Positions 1 to 6,085 of a stretch of DNA of 8,945 bases are shown here, in pieces (within the stretch, counting starts at the first letter, position 1; the number at the start of each line of letters is the position of its first letter). Source of the DNA: Bdellovibrionales bacterium (GTDB lineage Bacteria; Bdellovibrionota; JAFGOL01). The notes below the pieces were generated by a model. That model saw nothing but the letters and a program-made list of their open reading frames with translations, searched no databases and had not been told where the DNA came from. The DNA is taken from positions 1-8,945 of the forward strand of contig JAKLHL010000054.1 of the NCBI GenBank assembly GCA_022710165.1. The letters are read 5' to 3'. The translations under genes were made by a program, and so were the position numbers.

Positions 1-556
1 CGAGGGCAGTGTTGAAACGTTCTTTCTGCAAAGGGTTCCACTCAGATGTCTTGGACCCTGCGGAGGTGAAATGCGACATCACTCCTTCCGGGATAAGATT
101 GCTGAGTTCTTTTAGCTTAGGGAAGAAAGTCTTAACCTCGCTGCCGAGTATCCCAAGACGATGCATTCCAGTGTCAACTTTTATGTGCACAGGCAGCGCC
201 TGATCCCTGAACTTTAAATAGTTGTTAAGCTTTTCTGCGATTCCTGCACTGTATATTACAGGCTTTAGGTTCTTGTTAACAAGGGCCTCGAACTCGTTCT
301 CTTCCGCGCCTCCAAGGACCAAGATGTCGCCTGTTATTCCGTGCTCCCTTAAGCGCACGCCCTCTTCCACCCTTGCAACACCGAGGTTGTTTATGCCGAG
401 TTTTTCAAGGGCCTTTGCTATCTCAAGATCACCATGTCCATAGGCGTTGGCCTTTACAACACCCTGTACCGACTTTTTTGGCGAGAAGTTCTTTATGAAC
501 TGGATGTTATTCTCCAGCGCTTTGAAATTTATCTCTATGTGTGTTCCCAATGTCAT
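1..556 (-). CDS. alr: Alanine racemase, N-terminal part (gene runs off the window)
   Basis: This is a pyridoxal-phosphate enzyme that interconverts L- and D-alanine, supplying D-alanine for peptidoglycan in the cytoplasm. About 185 residues are present, roughly the first half of a usual 360-390 residue protein; the 3' end is cut by the left window edge. The translation begins MTLGTHIEINFKAL and contains VVKANAYGHG (about residues 32-41), the motif carrying the lysine that binds the cofactor. It continues with VHIKVDTGMHRLG and MSHF, both typical of the alanine racemase barrel. The ATG at 554-556 is chosen because AAAAAGG lies seven bases upstream. Only 18 bases separate it from the stop of the diguanylate cyclase gene, so it is probably the distal gene of the signalling operon. 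The family call is firm; because the C-terminal domain with the catalytic tyrosine is outside the window, activity cannot be confirmed. Confidence 0.95.
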   Translation of the reverse strand, partial: MTLGTHIEINFKALENNIQFIKNFSPKKSVQGVVKANAYGHGDLEIAKALEKLGINNLGVARVEEGVRLREHGITGDILVLGGAEENEFEALVNKNLKPVIYSAGIAEKLNNYLKFRDQALPVHIKVDTGMHRLGILGSEVKTFFPKLKELSNLIPEGVMSHFTSAGSKTSEWNPLQKERFNTAL

Positions 557-563
557 ATTGATG

Positions 564-570
564 CCTTTTT
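564..570 (-). promoter_or_regulatory. Ribosome binding site of alr
   Basis: The minus strand reads AAAAAGG followed by seven bases and then the ATG of alr. It lies in the 18-base gap behind the diguanylate cyclase gene. No separate promoter is visible in that gap, which supports co-transcription. Confidence 0.55.
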
Positions 571-574
571 ATAT

Positions 575-2107
575 TTATTTGGCTGGTCCCGTGCTGACCT
601 GTTTAGCCACATAAGAAGGGCTGTAACCCTTGTATGCAACGGCTTGTGTGACCATGTTCCTTCCGCCGGTCTTACTCTTATACAGAGCTTCGTCCACCAC
701 TGCAATAAGTTTTGATATGTCATCAGCGTGGGTTGGCACTTCTGAAACACCCATACTTATGGTCAGGTTCCCATTAGGCTGTTTTTCCTGATTAGGGAAA
801 GCGGTCACTTCTATGGTCTTTCTTATCTTTTCAGCGGTGATAAGAGCCCCTTCAAGGTTGGTGTGAGGCAATATCACTGCAAATTCCTCTCCACCGTACC
901 TGCAAGGTATATCCGTGGTACGTATCACCTTTCTTAAAATGTCTGCCAGCGACCTTAAGAGCATATCGCCCATAGGGTGACCATTTATATCGTTGTAGCT
1001 CTTAAAGTGGTCTATATCAAAAAATACCATCGATACAGGGTGCTGCAGCCTTTTTGCGACCTGGATCTCTGCTTCCAGTTTTTCTTTAAAGTATCTGTGG
1101 TTGTAAAGTTCGGTAAGTCCGTCCTTTATCGCAAGGTCCTTTATCTTTCTGTGCAAAAGGGCTTTATCATAGCTGGTCTCGAACTGGTTCAAATACTGCT
1201 GGACTATCTTGTCCTCTTTAGGGTCCAGGGAGCTTTGGTCGACGATAAGAGTAACACCCATAGGCGTGTCCCTTATGATCAAAGGATAGGCCATGTATTT
1301 TGTCGTATTGAAAAGTTTGTATACCAGGGTCTTCATCGACGGATGATTTGCTATCTTTGAGACTACGGACACTATGTCCTTCTCGCCGGCAACACCCAGG
1401 CTCATTCCAACGTTCTTTATGCTCTCAAGTTTATCTTTATCAAAAGTACAGGTATCTCCCTTGCACTGTATATGCCTTACGACCAGGGCTGTTTTTTGCG
1501 GATAGTATTTTAGGAACACACAGGTGGAGCCGCCCAAAAGCGAACTGGTGTAGGAAAGAAAGGTCTCTATGATCTCATCAGTGTCCAAAAGCACCAAGAG
1601 CTCTTTACCAAATTGATATATGGCACTTATTTCTTCGCTGATGGCCATTATTTCCTTGTTAGCCCCAGTAAGCTCATCGTTCTTTTTCTGCAGTTCTTCC
1701 ATAAGATGACGGTTCTCTAGTCTTAGATAGATCTTGTCTATGACCCTCAATACCAGTGTCTTTACCTCGTTAAGGTTAGAGAATGGCTTGTTTATGTAGT
1801 CATAAACTCCAAGCCTTATTGCCTGCTGTGCCGTTTCCAAAGAGGCGTGGGAGGTCATTATTATGACCTCTATTTCGTCGCTGACCTTTTTTGCTTCCAT
1901 GGCAAGTTCAACGCCGTTCATACCGGGCATTCTTATGTCGGTCATTATTATGTGAGGCAGTTCTCCGGCATTCAAGAGTTCCATAGCTTCTTCGCCGCTG
2001 GCGGCGGTAACTACGTTATATCCTTCAGAGGTCAGTGTTTCATAAAGTATGGACCTTATGCTGTCCTCATCATCTACTACCATTATGTAAAAATCTTGAG
2101 CGGGCAC
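575..2107 (-). CDS. PleD-like response regulator with diguanylate cyclase (GGDEF) output
   Basis: This predicted 510-residue cytoplasmic enzyme makes c-di-GMP from two GTP when its receiver domain is phosphorylated. Residues 5-125 form a receiver domain: acidic pocket D12/D13, phospho-acceptor D57 in MTDIRMPGMNG, switch T85 and K107 in NKPF. A coiled linker (about 126-155) leads to a GAF-like region (about 156-318, weak recognition). The GGDEF domain spans about 325-485, with an intact active site GGEEF at 405-409 and an inhibitory-site motif RTTD (396-399) spaced from it exactly as in PleD, so product inhibition is expected. The start is GTG at 2105-2107, set by AGGAGGAG upstream. The gene begins two bases after the stop of the histidine kinase gene, its likely phosphodonor. 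A CX4C pair (C215, C220) in the middle region is unexplained. The activity call is strong; the trigger is unknown. Confidence 0.93.
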   Translation of the reverse strand: MPAQDFYIMVVDDEDSIRSILYETLTSEGYNVVTAASGEEAMELLNAGELPHIIMTDIRMPGMNGVELAMEAKKVSDEIEVIIMTSHASLETAQQAIRLGVYDYINKPFSNLNEVKTLVLRVIDKIYLRLENRHLMEELQKKNDELTGANKEIMAISEEISAIYQFGKELLVLLDTDEIIETFLSYTSSLLGGSTCVFLKYYPQKTALVVRHIQCKGDTCTFDKDKLESIKNVGMSLGVAGEKDIVSVVSKIANHPSMKTLVYKLFNTTKYMAYPLIIRDTPMGVTLIVDQSSLDPKEDKIVQQYLNQFETSYDKALLHRKIKDLAIKDGLTELYNHRYFKEKLEAEIQVAKRLQHPVSMVFFDIDHFKSYNDINGHPMGDMLLRSLADILRKVIRTTDIPCRYGGEEFAVILPHTNLEGALITAEKIRKTIEVTAFPNQEKQPNGNLTISMGVSEVPTHADDISKLIAVVDEALYKSKTGGRNMVTQAVAYKGYSPSYVAKQVSTGPAK

Positions 2108-2109
2108 GT

Positions 2110-4365
2110 TTAGCTCCTCCTGGTAGGTCTTTTTATCTCTACGGTTGTAGACTTTTTCCTTGGAACGTATTCAATGGTCGGTGTTGGGGCCTGAGGCTTT
2201 TCAAGTATCGGGGTCGGTTCCTGTTTTATCTCGCTCTCAACCGTCTTTTCACCTATCTCAGGTGCTGAAGGAGGAGGCGGAGGCGGCGGGGCCGCTTCAA
2301 CAGTAGGAGCCTCTGGTATGTTATGTGGTTTTGGTTTTGGATGTTCTATTTTTATATCGGTCCTTTCTATGCTTGGTTCCGTATCGTCGCTAGGTTTTAC
2401 AGTTGGAGGAGCGGTCCTTACTATTATGGGGTCCTCGCCTCTGTATCCGCCGTCTTGGTGTTCTTTTTCAGGATGTTTTACAGGCATTGGCATTTGAGGG
2501 CCCTTCATCATTACCGGCTCTTTTGGGTCTGTCCACATTGCCCCTTCTTCTTTTTTCTCTTCCGGCTGGCTGGCAACAGTTTTTTCATAAGGGAAGTCCA
2601 GTATGAACGTAGTGCCGTTACCTTCCTGTGATTCGACGTTGATTATGCCTTTGTGTGATTTAACTATACCGAATGAAACACTGAGCCCAAGTCCAGTTCC
2701 TTTTCCAGAAGGCTTGGTGGTAAAGAAAGGTTCAAAGATCCTCTTCTTCACGGTCTCGCTCATTCCGCTTCCGGTATCCTCAATTTCAACTCTTGCATAG
2801 CCGTTACCGCCGTCCTTTACCCTTACGGTGAGCTGTTTCTTTTGCACATTTTCCATTGCGTGTTGGGCGTTAAGCATGAGGTTAAGCAGTACCTGCTCTA
2901 TCTGGTTGGCGTTAACAAGCACAGGCTCTAAGCCTTCTGTTATCTCTTGTATTATCTTTACGCCGTTTATCGTAAGCTGGTGGTCTACAAGAGTGATGGA
3001 GTTCTTGACTATCTTGCTCATGTCGTCCTTGACCATTATGGCTTTTTCCTGTCTGGAGAACTTCATCAGGTTCTCTATGATGTTCTTGCATCTAGTGGTC
3101 TCTCTTTCTATTATCTCCAAACTCTTATCAAGGTCCTGGGGGGTGCAGTTCTTTTGTAGTTTTTCTCTTGAAAGCTGTGCATGGCCCAATATTCCTGTCA
3201 AAGGGTTCTTTACTTCGTGTGCAATGCCGGCGCTTATCTGACCAAGCGCTGACATTTTCTCTGACTGGATCAAGGCAGCCTGTGCTGCTTGGAGCTCGTT
3301 CTCTCTGGTATAAAGCTCGTGTCCCATCTTTTTGAAACTGTCTGCAAGTTCTCCTATCTCGTCGTGGGACGTGACATCAACTTTAACAAGGAAGTTACCC
3401 CTTGCTATCTCTCCCGTTATCCTGGATAGCTTAAGCAGAGGGTCTATGAGGGAACGTGCAAAGAAAAGCGCGATTATGAAAGTAAAGATGAAAACGAATA
3501 TCGAGGAGACTATGAGTATTATCTTAAGCTTTTCAGCCTCTGCATAGGCATCAACTGCAAGTATCTTTGAAACTATACCTATGTTAGAGCGTCTTATCTT
3601 GAAGATGGAGCCTATGACCTTTTTGCCGTTCTCGTCGGTGTACTCCATTGTGTTCTCGCCAAGCACGCTGGACTCAAAGAAGCCCTTATATATATCAAGC
3701 TTTGAGATGCTCTTTGTGACCTGGGTGGTATCAGGGTGCACAAGTATCTGTCCCTGTGCGTCCACCAGATAGTTAATGTACTTTCCGCTGTTCGCGTTCA
3801 CGGCTGTGAGGATTAGGTCAGGCACAAGGATGGCCACGAACACCTGCAGTCCTGGGATCTCCGGTACTTTTATAGGGAAAGTGTAGAGTATGACCTCGCT
3901 CTGATAGTTTATCAGCTTTCCTACGTTAAGATTTTCGTTGTCCTTTAATGTAGACTCAAAGTCCACGTTCCTTTCAAGGTTGTTAAAGGTGTCCTCTTTT
4001 ATTTCCTTGGACTTTGTATACTTTGGGTTCATCAAAAGGCTTTGCCTTTGAGGCTGAACGGCCGAGCTGGTGATGGAATACTTTGCTATGGCAAGCACTT
4101 CTGGAGACCTTTCAAATATGACATCAGCACCTGAATCTACGACCCTGTCGTTAACGACAGTAAGGAGCACTTTCTCTTTTATGTTCTCCAGCCTTTCTTC
4201 AATGAGCGCGCTTATGTCCTTGGCGTACAGTCTGGTATTGGATTTTGCGTTATTGGACATGTCCTTGAAGGCCACCTTGTAAGCCTGCCCAAAGATCAGA
4301 GTGATACAGATGGAGATCAAGAGTATAAGAAGTATCAGTAATTTTGTTCTAATTGAGAGTTTCAT
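2110..4365 (-). CDS. Membrane sensor histidine kinase, Cache-HAMP-HisKA-HATPase with proline-rich C-terminal tail
   Basis: This 751-residue inner-membrane kinase probably phosphorylates the GGDEF response regulator encoded two bases downstream. The first membrane helix is at about 8-26. An external sensor of about 250 residues follows (27-278); its segment NYLVDAQGQILVHPDTTQV (198-216) is typical of dCache ligand-binding domains. The second helix is at about 281-303 and HAMP at about 304-356. HisKA carries the phosphorylated H383 in IAHEVKNPL. The ATPase domain shows the N box (N495, N499), G1 box EDTGSGM (529-535), F box FEPFFTTK (544-551) and G2 box GKGTGLGL (554-561), so it looks catalytically complete. 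After the normal kinase end (about 593) comes a tail of about 158 residues rich in Pro, Glu and Lys, with seven consecutive prolines (693-699) and a basic end. It starts seven bases after the PilZ gene. The ligand is unknown. Confidence 0.93.
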   Translation of the reverse strand: MKLSIRTKLLILLILLISICITLIFGQAYKVAFKDMSNNAKSNTRLYAKDISALIEERLENIKEKVLLTVVNDRVVDSGADVIFERSPEVLAIAKYSITSSAVQPQRQSLLMNPKYTKSKEIKEDTFNNLERNVDFESTLKDNENLNVGKLINYQSEVILYTFPIKVPEIPGLQVFVAILVPDLILTAVNANSGKYINYLVDAQGQILVHPDTTQVTKSISKLDIYKGFFESSVLGENTMEYTDENGKKVIGSIFKIRRSNIGIVSKILAVDAYAEAEKLKIILIVSSIFVFIFTFIIALFFARSLIDPLLKLSRITGEIARGNFLVKVDVTSHDEIGELADSFKKMGHELYTRENELQAAQAALIQSEKMSALGQISAGIAHEVKNPLTGILGHAQLSREKLQKNCTPQDLDKSLEIIERETTRCKNIIENLMKFSRQEKAIMVKDDMSKIVKNSITLVDHQLTINGVKIIQEITEGLEPVLVNANQIEQVLLNLMLNAQHAMENVQKKQLTVRVKDGGNGYARVEIEDTGSGMSETVKKRIFEPFFTTKPSGKGTGLGLSVSFGIVKSHKGIINVESQEGNGTTFILDFPYEKTVASQPEEKKEEGAMWTDPKEPVMMKGPQMPMPVKHPEKEHQDGGYRGEDPIIVRTAPPTVKPSDDTEPSIERTDIKIEHPKPKPHNIPEAPTVEAAPPPPPPPSAPEIGEKTVESEIKQEPTPILEKPQAPTPTIEYVPRKKSTTVEIKRPTRRS
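2114..2121 (-). promoter_or_regulatory. Ribosome binding site of the GGDEF gene, embedded in the kinase stop region
   Basis: AGGAGGAG on the minus strand is formed by the last sense codons of the kinase gene (Arg AGG, Arg AGG, Ser AGC) immediately before its TAA. It sits six to seven bases before the GTG start at 2107. This decides the GTG start and suggests translational coupling of kinase and cyclase. Confidence 0.8.
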
Positions 4366-4372
4366 CTTTTGA

Positions 4373-5107
4373 TTATCTTTCCCTCACTACAGCTTCTATA
4401 TCTTTTAAGTGATATCTTATCCTTTTCTTTAGCAGTTCATCTTCCCTAATGAACCTGCACCCAAAGCCGGCAGGCACCTCGCCTTTCTTTTTGTGGTTGA
4501 CCCACATTACCTCTCCGTCCGCATACAGCATCGAGCTGTTCTTTAGTATCATCTCGAAACTGAACTTTTCCCCTACAGAGACGTTCTTGCCTGTAGCGAC
4601 AAAGACGCCGGTCTCAGAGATGTCAAAGCTCTTGGCCTCAAACAGGATGTCGTCAGAGTAAAGTCTCTTAACAAGTATCCTCATTCCGTTATAGTAATAT
4701 CTTCTGGCCTGTTCCCACCATCTTATCTGTGGATTGAAATACGGCGCATAGACCTCTTTCCTTACAAAGGCCACGATCAGCCCAAGGATCAGAACGTTAA
4801 AGACCACTATCATCCATAACGGCGCTGTTGTAAGCTTTTCAACGTACAATATTATATTGTTCAAGAGCAGGAGTATGGAATGGCCTATTAACACATAGTA
4901 ACCCCACTTTTTTACCGACCATATGGCATACCCTACGAATGGCGTAATGAGCATGACTATCACTGTGTGCCAGGTGAACATATATGGGATGAGCGCCAGC
5001 TTCTTAAAACCAATGTCGTAAAGCAGGATCAATTCGGCAAGTATGAACAGCGGAGAGAAAAAATAAAGATAAGCAAGGATCCGTATTATCAAAGGCCTCT
5101 TTTTCAT
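4373..5107 (-). CDS. Four-helix membrane protein with C-terminal PilZ domain
   Basis: This predicted 244-residue inner-membrane protein has a cytoplasmic PilZ domain, a fold that often binds c-di-GMP. Four hydrophobic helices lie at about 7-30, 38-65, 68-89 and 96-115. The PilZ-like part (about 135-240) contains FDISETGVFVAT with D162, S164 and G167 of the DxSxxG motif, then EVMWVNH and GFGCRFI, as in the PilZ branch common in myxobacteria. The usual RxxxR motif before it is not present in canonical spacing; R135, R136 and R143 are nearby, so nucleotide binding is uncertain. ATG at 5105-5107 is chosen because GGGGGAGGG lies five bases upstream; a TTG at 5122 in the same frame would overlap that site. 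It appears to be the first gene of the operon, followed after seven bases by the kinase gene. The fold is confident; the role as c-di-GMP effector is inferred from context. Confidence 0.85.
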   Translation of the reverse strand: MKKRPLIIRILAYLYFFSPLFILAELILLYDIGFKKLALIPYMFTWHTVIVMLITPFVGYAIWSVKKWGYYVLIGHSILLLLNNIILYVEKLTTAPLWMIVVFNVLILGLIVAFVRKEVYAPYFNPQIRWWEQARRYYYNGMRILVKRLYSDDILFEAKSFDISETGVFVATGKNVSVGEKFSFEMILKNSSMLYADGEVMWVNHKKKGEVPAGFGCRFIREDELLKKRIRYHLKDIEAVVRER

Positions 5108-5111
5108 TATA

Positions 5112-5120
5112 CCCTCCCCC
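5112..5120 (-). promoter_or_regulatory. Strong ribosome binding site of the PilZ gene
   Basis: The minus strand reads GGGGGAGGG, then TATA plus the adjoining base, then ATG at 5107. The spacing fits a Shine-Dalgarno site for that ATG and argues against the in-frame TTG at 5122, which lies at the edge of the site itself. Confidence 0.8.
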
Positions 5121-5143
5121 AATGAGATATAACACTAATATAG

Positions 5144-5171
5144 ATAATAGCACCAAGAGTGCTTTTGTCCA
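5144..5171 (-). promoter_or_regulatory. Candidate sigma-70 promoter of the PilZ-kinase-cyclase-alr operon
   Basis: Minus strand: TGGACA (5166-5171, five of six matches to TTGACA), a 16-base spacer, then TATTAT (5144-5149, five of six matches to TATAAT). Transcription would begin near 5137, giving a leader of about 30 bases that contains the ribosome binding site. The -35 element lies directly behind the stop of the upstream exported-protein gene, so the operon need not depend on read-through from it. It was found by eye only. Confidence 0.55.
5149..5163 (-). repeat. Perfect 5-bp inverted repeat within the promoter spacer
   Basis: AGCAC, five bases (TCTTG), then GTGCT: a perfect short palindrome lying between the candidate -35 and -10 elements and touching the first base of the -10. 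The position would suit an operator. It could equally be a weak hairpin at the end of the upstream gene, though no T-run follows on the minus strand. Arms this short can occur by chance. Confidence 0.3.
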
Positions 5172-5173
5172 AT

Positions 5174-6055
5174 TTATTTGAGCTGAGCAACCGAGCCGGT
5201 AGGCCTTTTCACTGAGGAAGCACGATATTCTATATTCTCGAGCAAGGTATATATCCTTTCCAAGACCTCGCTCCTTACCAGAGCTATCGGCAGGAAGTTG
5301 TATATGGTCCAATTGACCTCTGTCTTTCCGGTAAAGTATATAAGGAAGTAAGGCTCGCCCGGCAGCACCACGAAGTAAAAAGTGCCCCTAACATCCTTTG
5401 CAAGTTTGGAAGGGGAACGCATCCTGAGGGTGAAGTTCGGGCTCTTTTTGTCCTCTGTTTGATCATCTATCATGAGGTCAAGTTTATACCTTCCCTTGAA
5501 GATGGTGTTCATGCTCAAACGAGTGTCAAAATATTTTCCATTAGCCCTGAAGGTCATGTTATTTATATCAACAAAATATTTCCCCTTTCCGCCGTTCCTT
5601 CTTACATTAATGTCCCTCAATACCCAGTCCTTGTATTTCTCAAAATCCCTAATGACCGGGATGCCCTTGTCATAAGATACAGGCACGTAAGCAAGAGTCT
5701 CAAGATTAAAGGAGCGGTCCTTTTTATAGAGCAGGGAATATGGCTCACCGAGCTTCTTTTTTGCAGAGACCTTGTCAAGAACGCCCAGGGACGCCATCTT
5801 TACTAGTATCTTTTTGTTAAGTTCAGGAGCTTCCTTGTAATAATCGTAGTACACCTTGGGGAAAAGTATCCGGGCTTTTGTCCTGCCTGTTTTCTCAAAG
5901 GTAAGGTTACGGCCTTTGGGGGCCTCTTCCACCTTAACGTCGTTCAGGTTTATATCTTTAACTGACACCGAATAGAACATGGAATGTTCATATGAACTGC
6001 TCTGGGCGCCAATGCCGGAAAAGAGGCCAAGCAATATGAAACTTATTGTTATCAT
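5174..6055 (-). CDS. Exported protein of unknown function
   Basis: I do not recognise a family for this 293-residue product. The first 17 or so residues (MITISFILLGLFSGIGA) are hydrophobic with small residues before Q18, like a short signal peptide, but lack the usual positively charged start. No other membrane segment is evident, so the mature protein is probably periplasmic or envelope-associated. The rest is rich in Lys, Tyr, Phe and Asn with alternating polar and hydrophobic stretches (for example about 157-245), suggesting beta structure; the lack of cysteines is compatible with an exported beta-rich fold. ATG at 6053-6055 is the only start codon before the hydrophobic segment, yet no Shine-Dalgarno sequence precedes it, so the start is less certain. 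It ends 66 bases before the PilZ start and diverges from the polytopic kinase gene. Its composition resembles that of its neighbours, so a real gene is likely. Confidence 0.75.
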   Translation of the reverse strand: MITISFILLGLFSGIGAQSSSYEHSMFYSVSVKDINLNDVKVEEAPKGRNLTFEKTGRTKARILFPKVYYDYYKEAPELNKKILVKMASLGVLDKVSAKKKLGEPYSLLYKKDRSFNLETLAYVPVSYDKGIPVIRDFEKYKDWVLRDINVRRNGGKGKYFVDINNMTFRANGKYFDTRLSMNTIFKGRYKLDLMIDDQTEDKKSPNFTLRMRSPSKLAKDVRGTFYFVVLPGEPYFLIYFTGKTEVNWTIYNFLPIALVRSEVLERIYTLLENIEYRASSVKRPTGSVAQLK

Positions 6056-6085
6056 CAGTAAATATATATTACATACATTTGGATT
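6056..6085. other. Very short divergent spacer, AT-rich
   Basis: These 30 bases separate two divergent start codons and are almost pure A/T (for example AATATATATT at 6061-6070). There is no clear Shine-Dalgarno site for either gene; the plus-strand gene has only TTGGA shortly before its ATG. The spacer is too short for two separate promoters, so at least one promoter must lie in the opposite gene's coding sequence, or the transcripts are nearly leaderless. I found no convincing -35/-10 or sigma-54 -24/-12 pair. Confidence 0.5.

Noticed and set aside
977..1360. Plus-strand open frame of about 127 codons inside the cyclase gene
   Set aside because: It lies opposite the clearly conserved receiver-GGDEF coding sequence, has no recognisable motif, and is best seen as a shadow. 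The same holds for other plus-strand frames between 1 and 5800 and minus-strand frames between 6116 and 8485.
1615..1640. TGGCAC motifs suggesting sigma-54 -24 boxes (also near 733, 7200 and 7503)
   Set aside because: None has a matching -12 GC at the right distance and all lie inside coding sequence.
2278..2310. Simple repeat or sequencing artefact at the poly-proline codons of the kinase
   Set aside because: The frame stays open through it for more than 150 further bases up to a stop directly coupled to the next gene, so it reads as genuine coding sequence, although a low-complexity expansion cannot be excluded.
5108..5122. In-frame TTG start giving a PilZ protein five residues longer
   Set aside because: The TTG lies at the edge of GGGGGAGGG, which is ideally spaced for the ATG at 5107, and nothing purine-rich lies at a suitable distance before the TTG.
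5149..5163. Rho-independent terminator for the exported-protein gene
   Set aside because: The stem is only five base pairs and is followed by TATTATC rather than a run of T on the minus strand; it fits better as part of a promoter region.
5004..5312. Minus-strand open frame of about 100 codons spanning the gap between the exported protein and the PilZ gene
   Set aside because: It overlaps the ends of two well-supported genes in another frame, shows no domain, and would cover the promoter and ribosome site.
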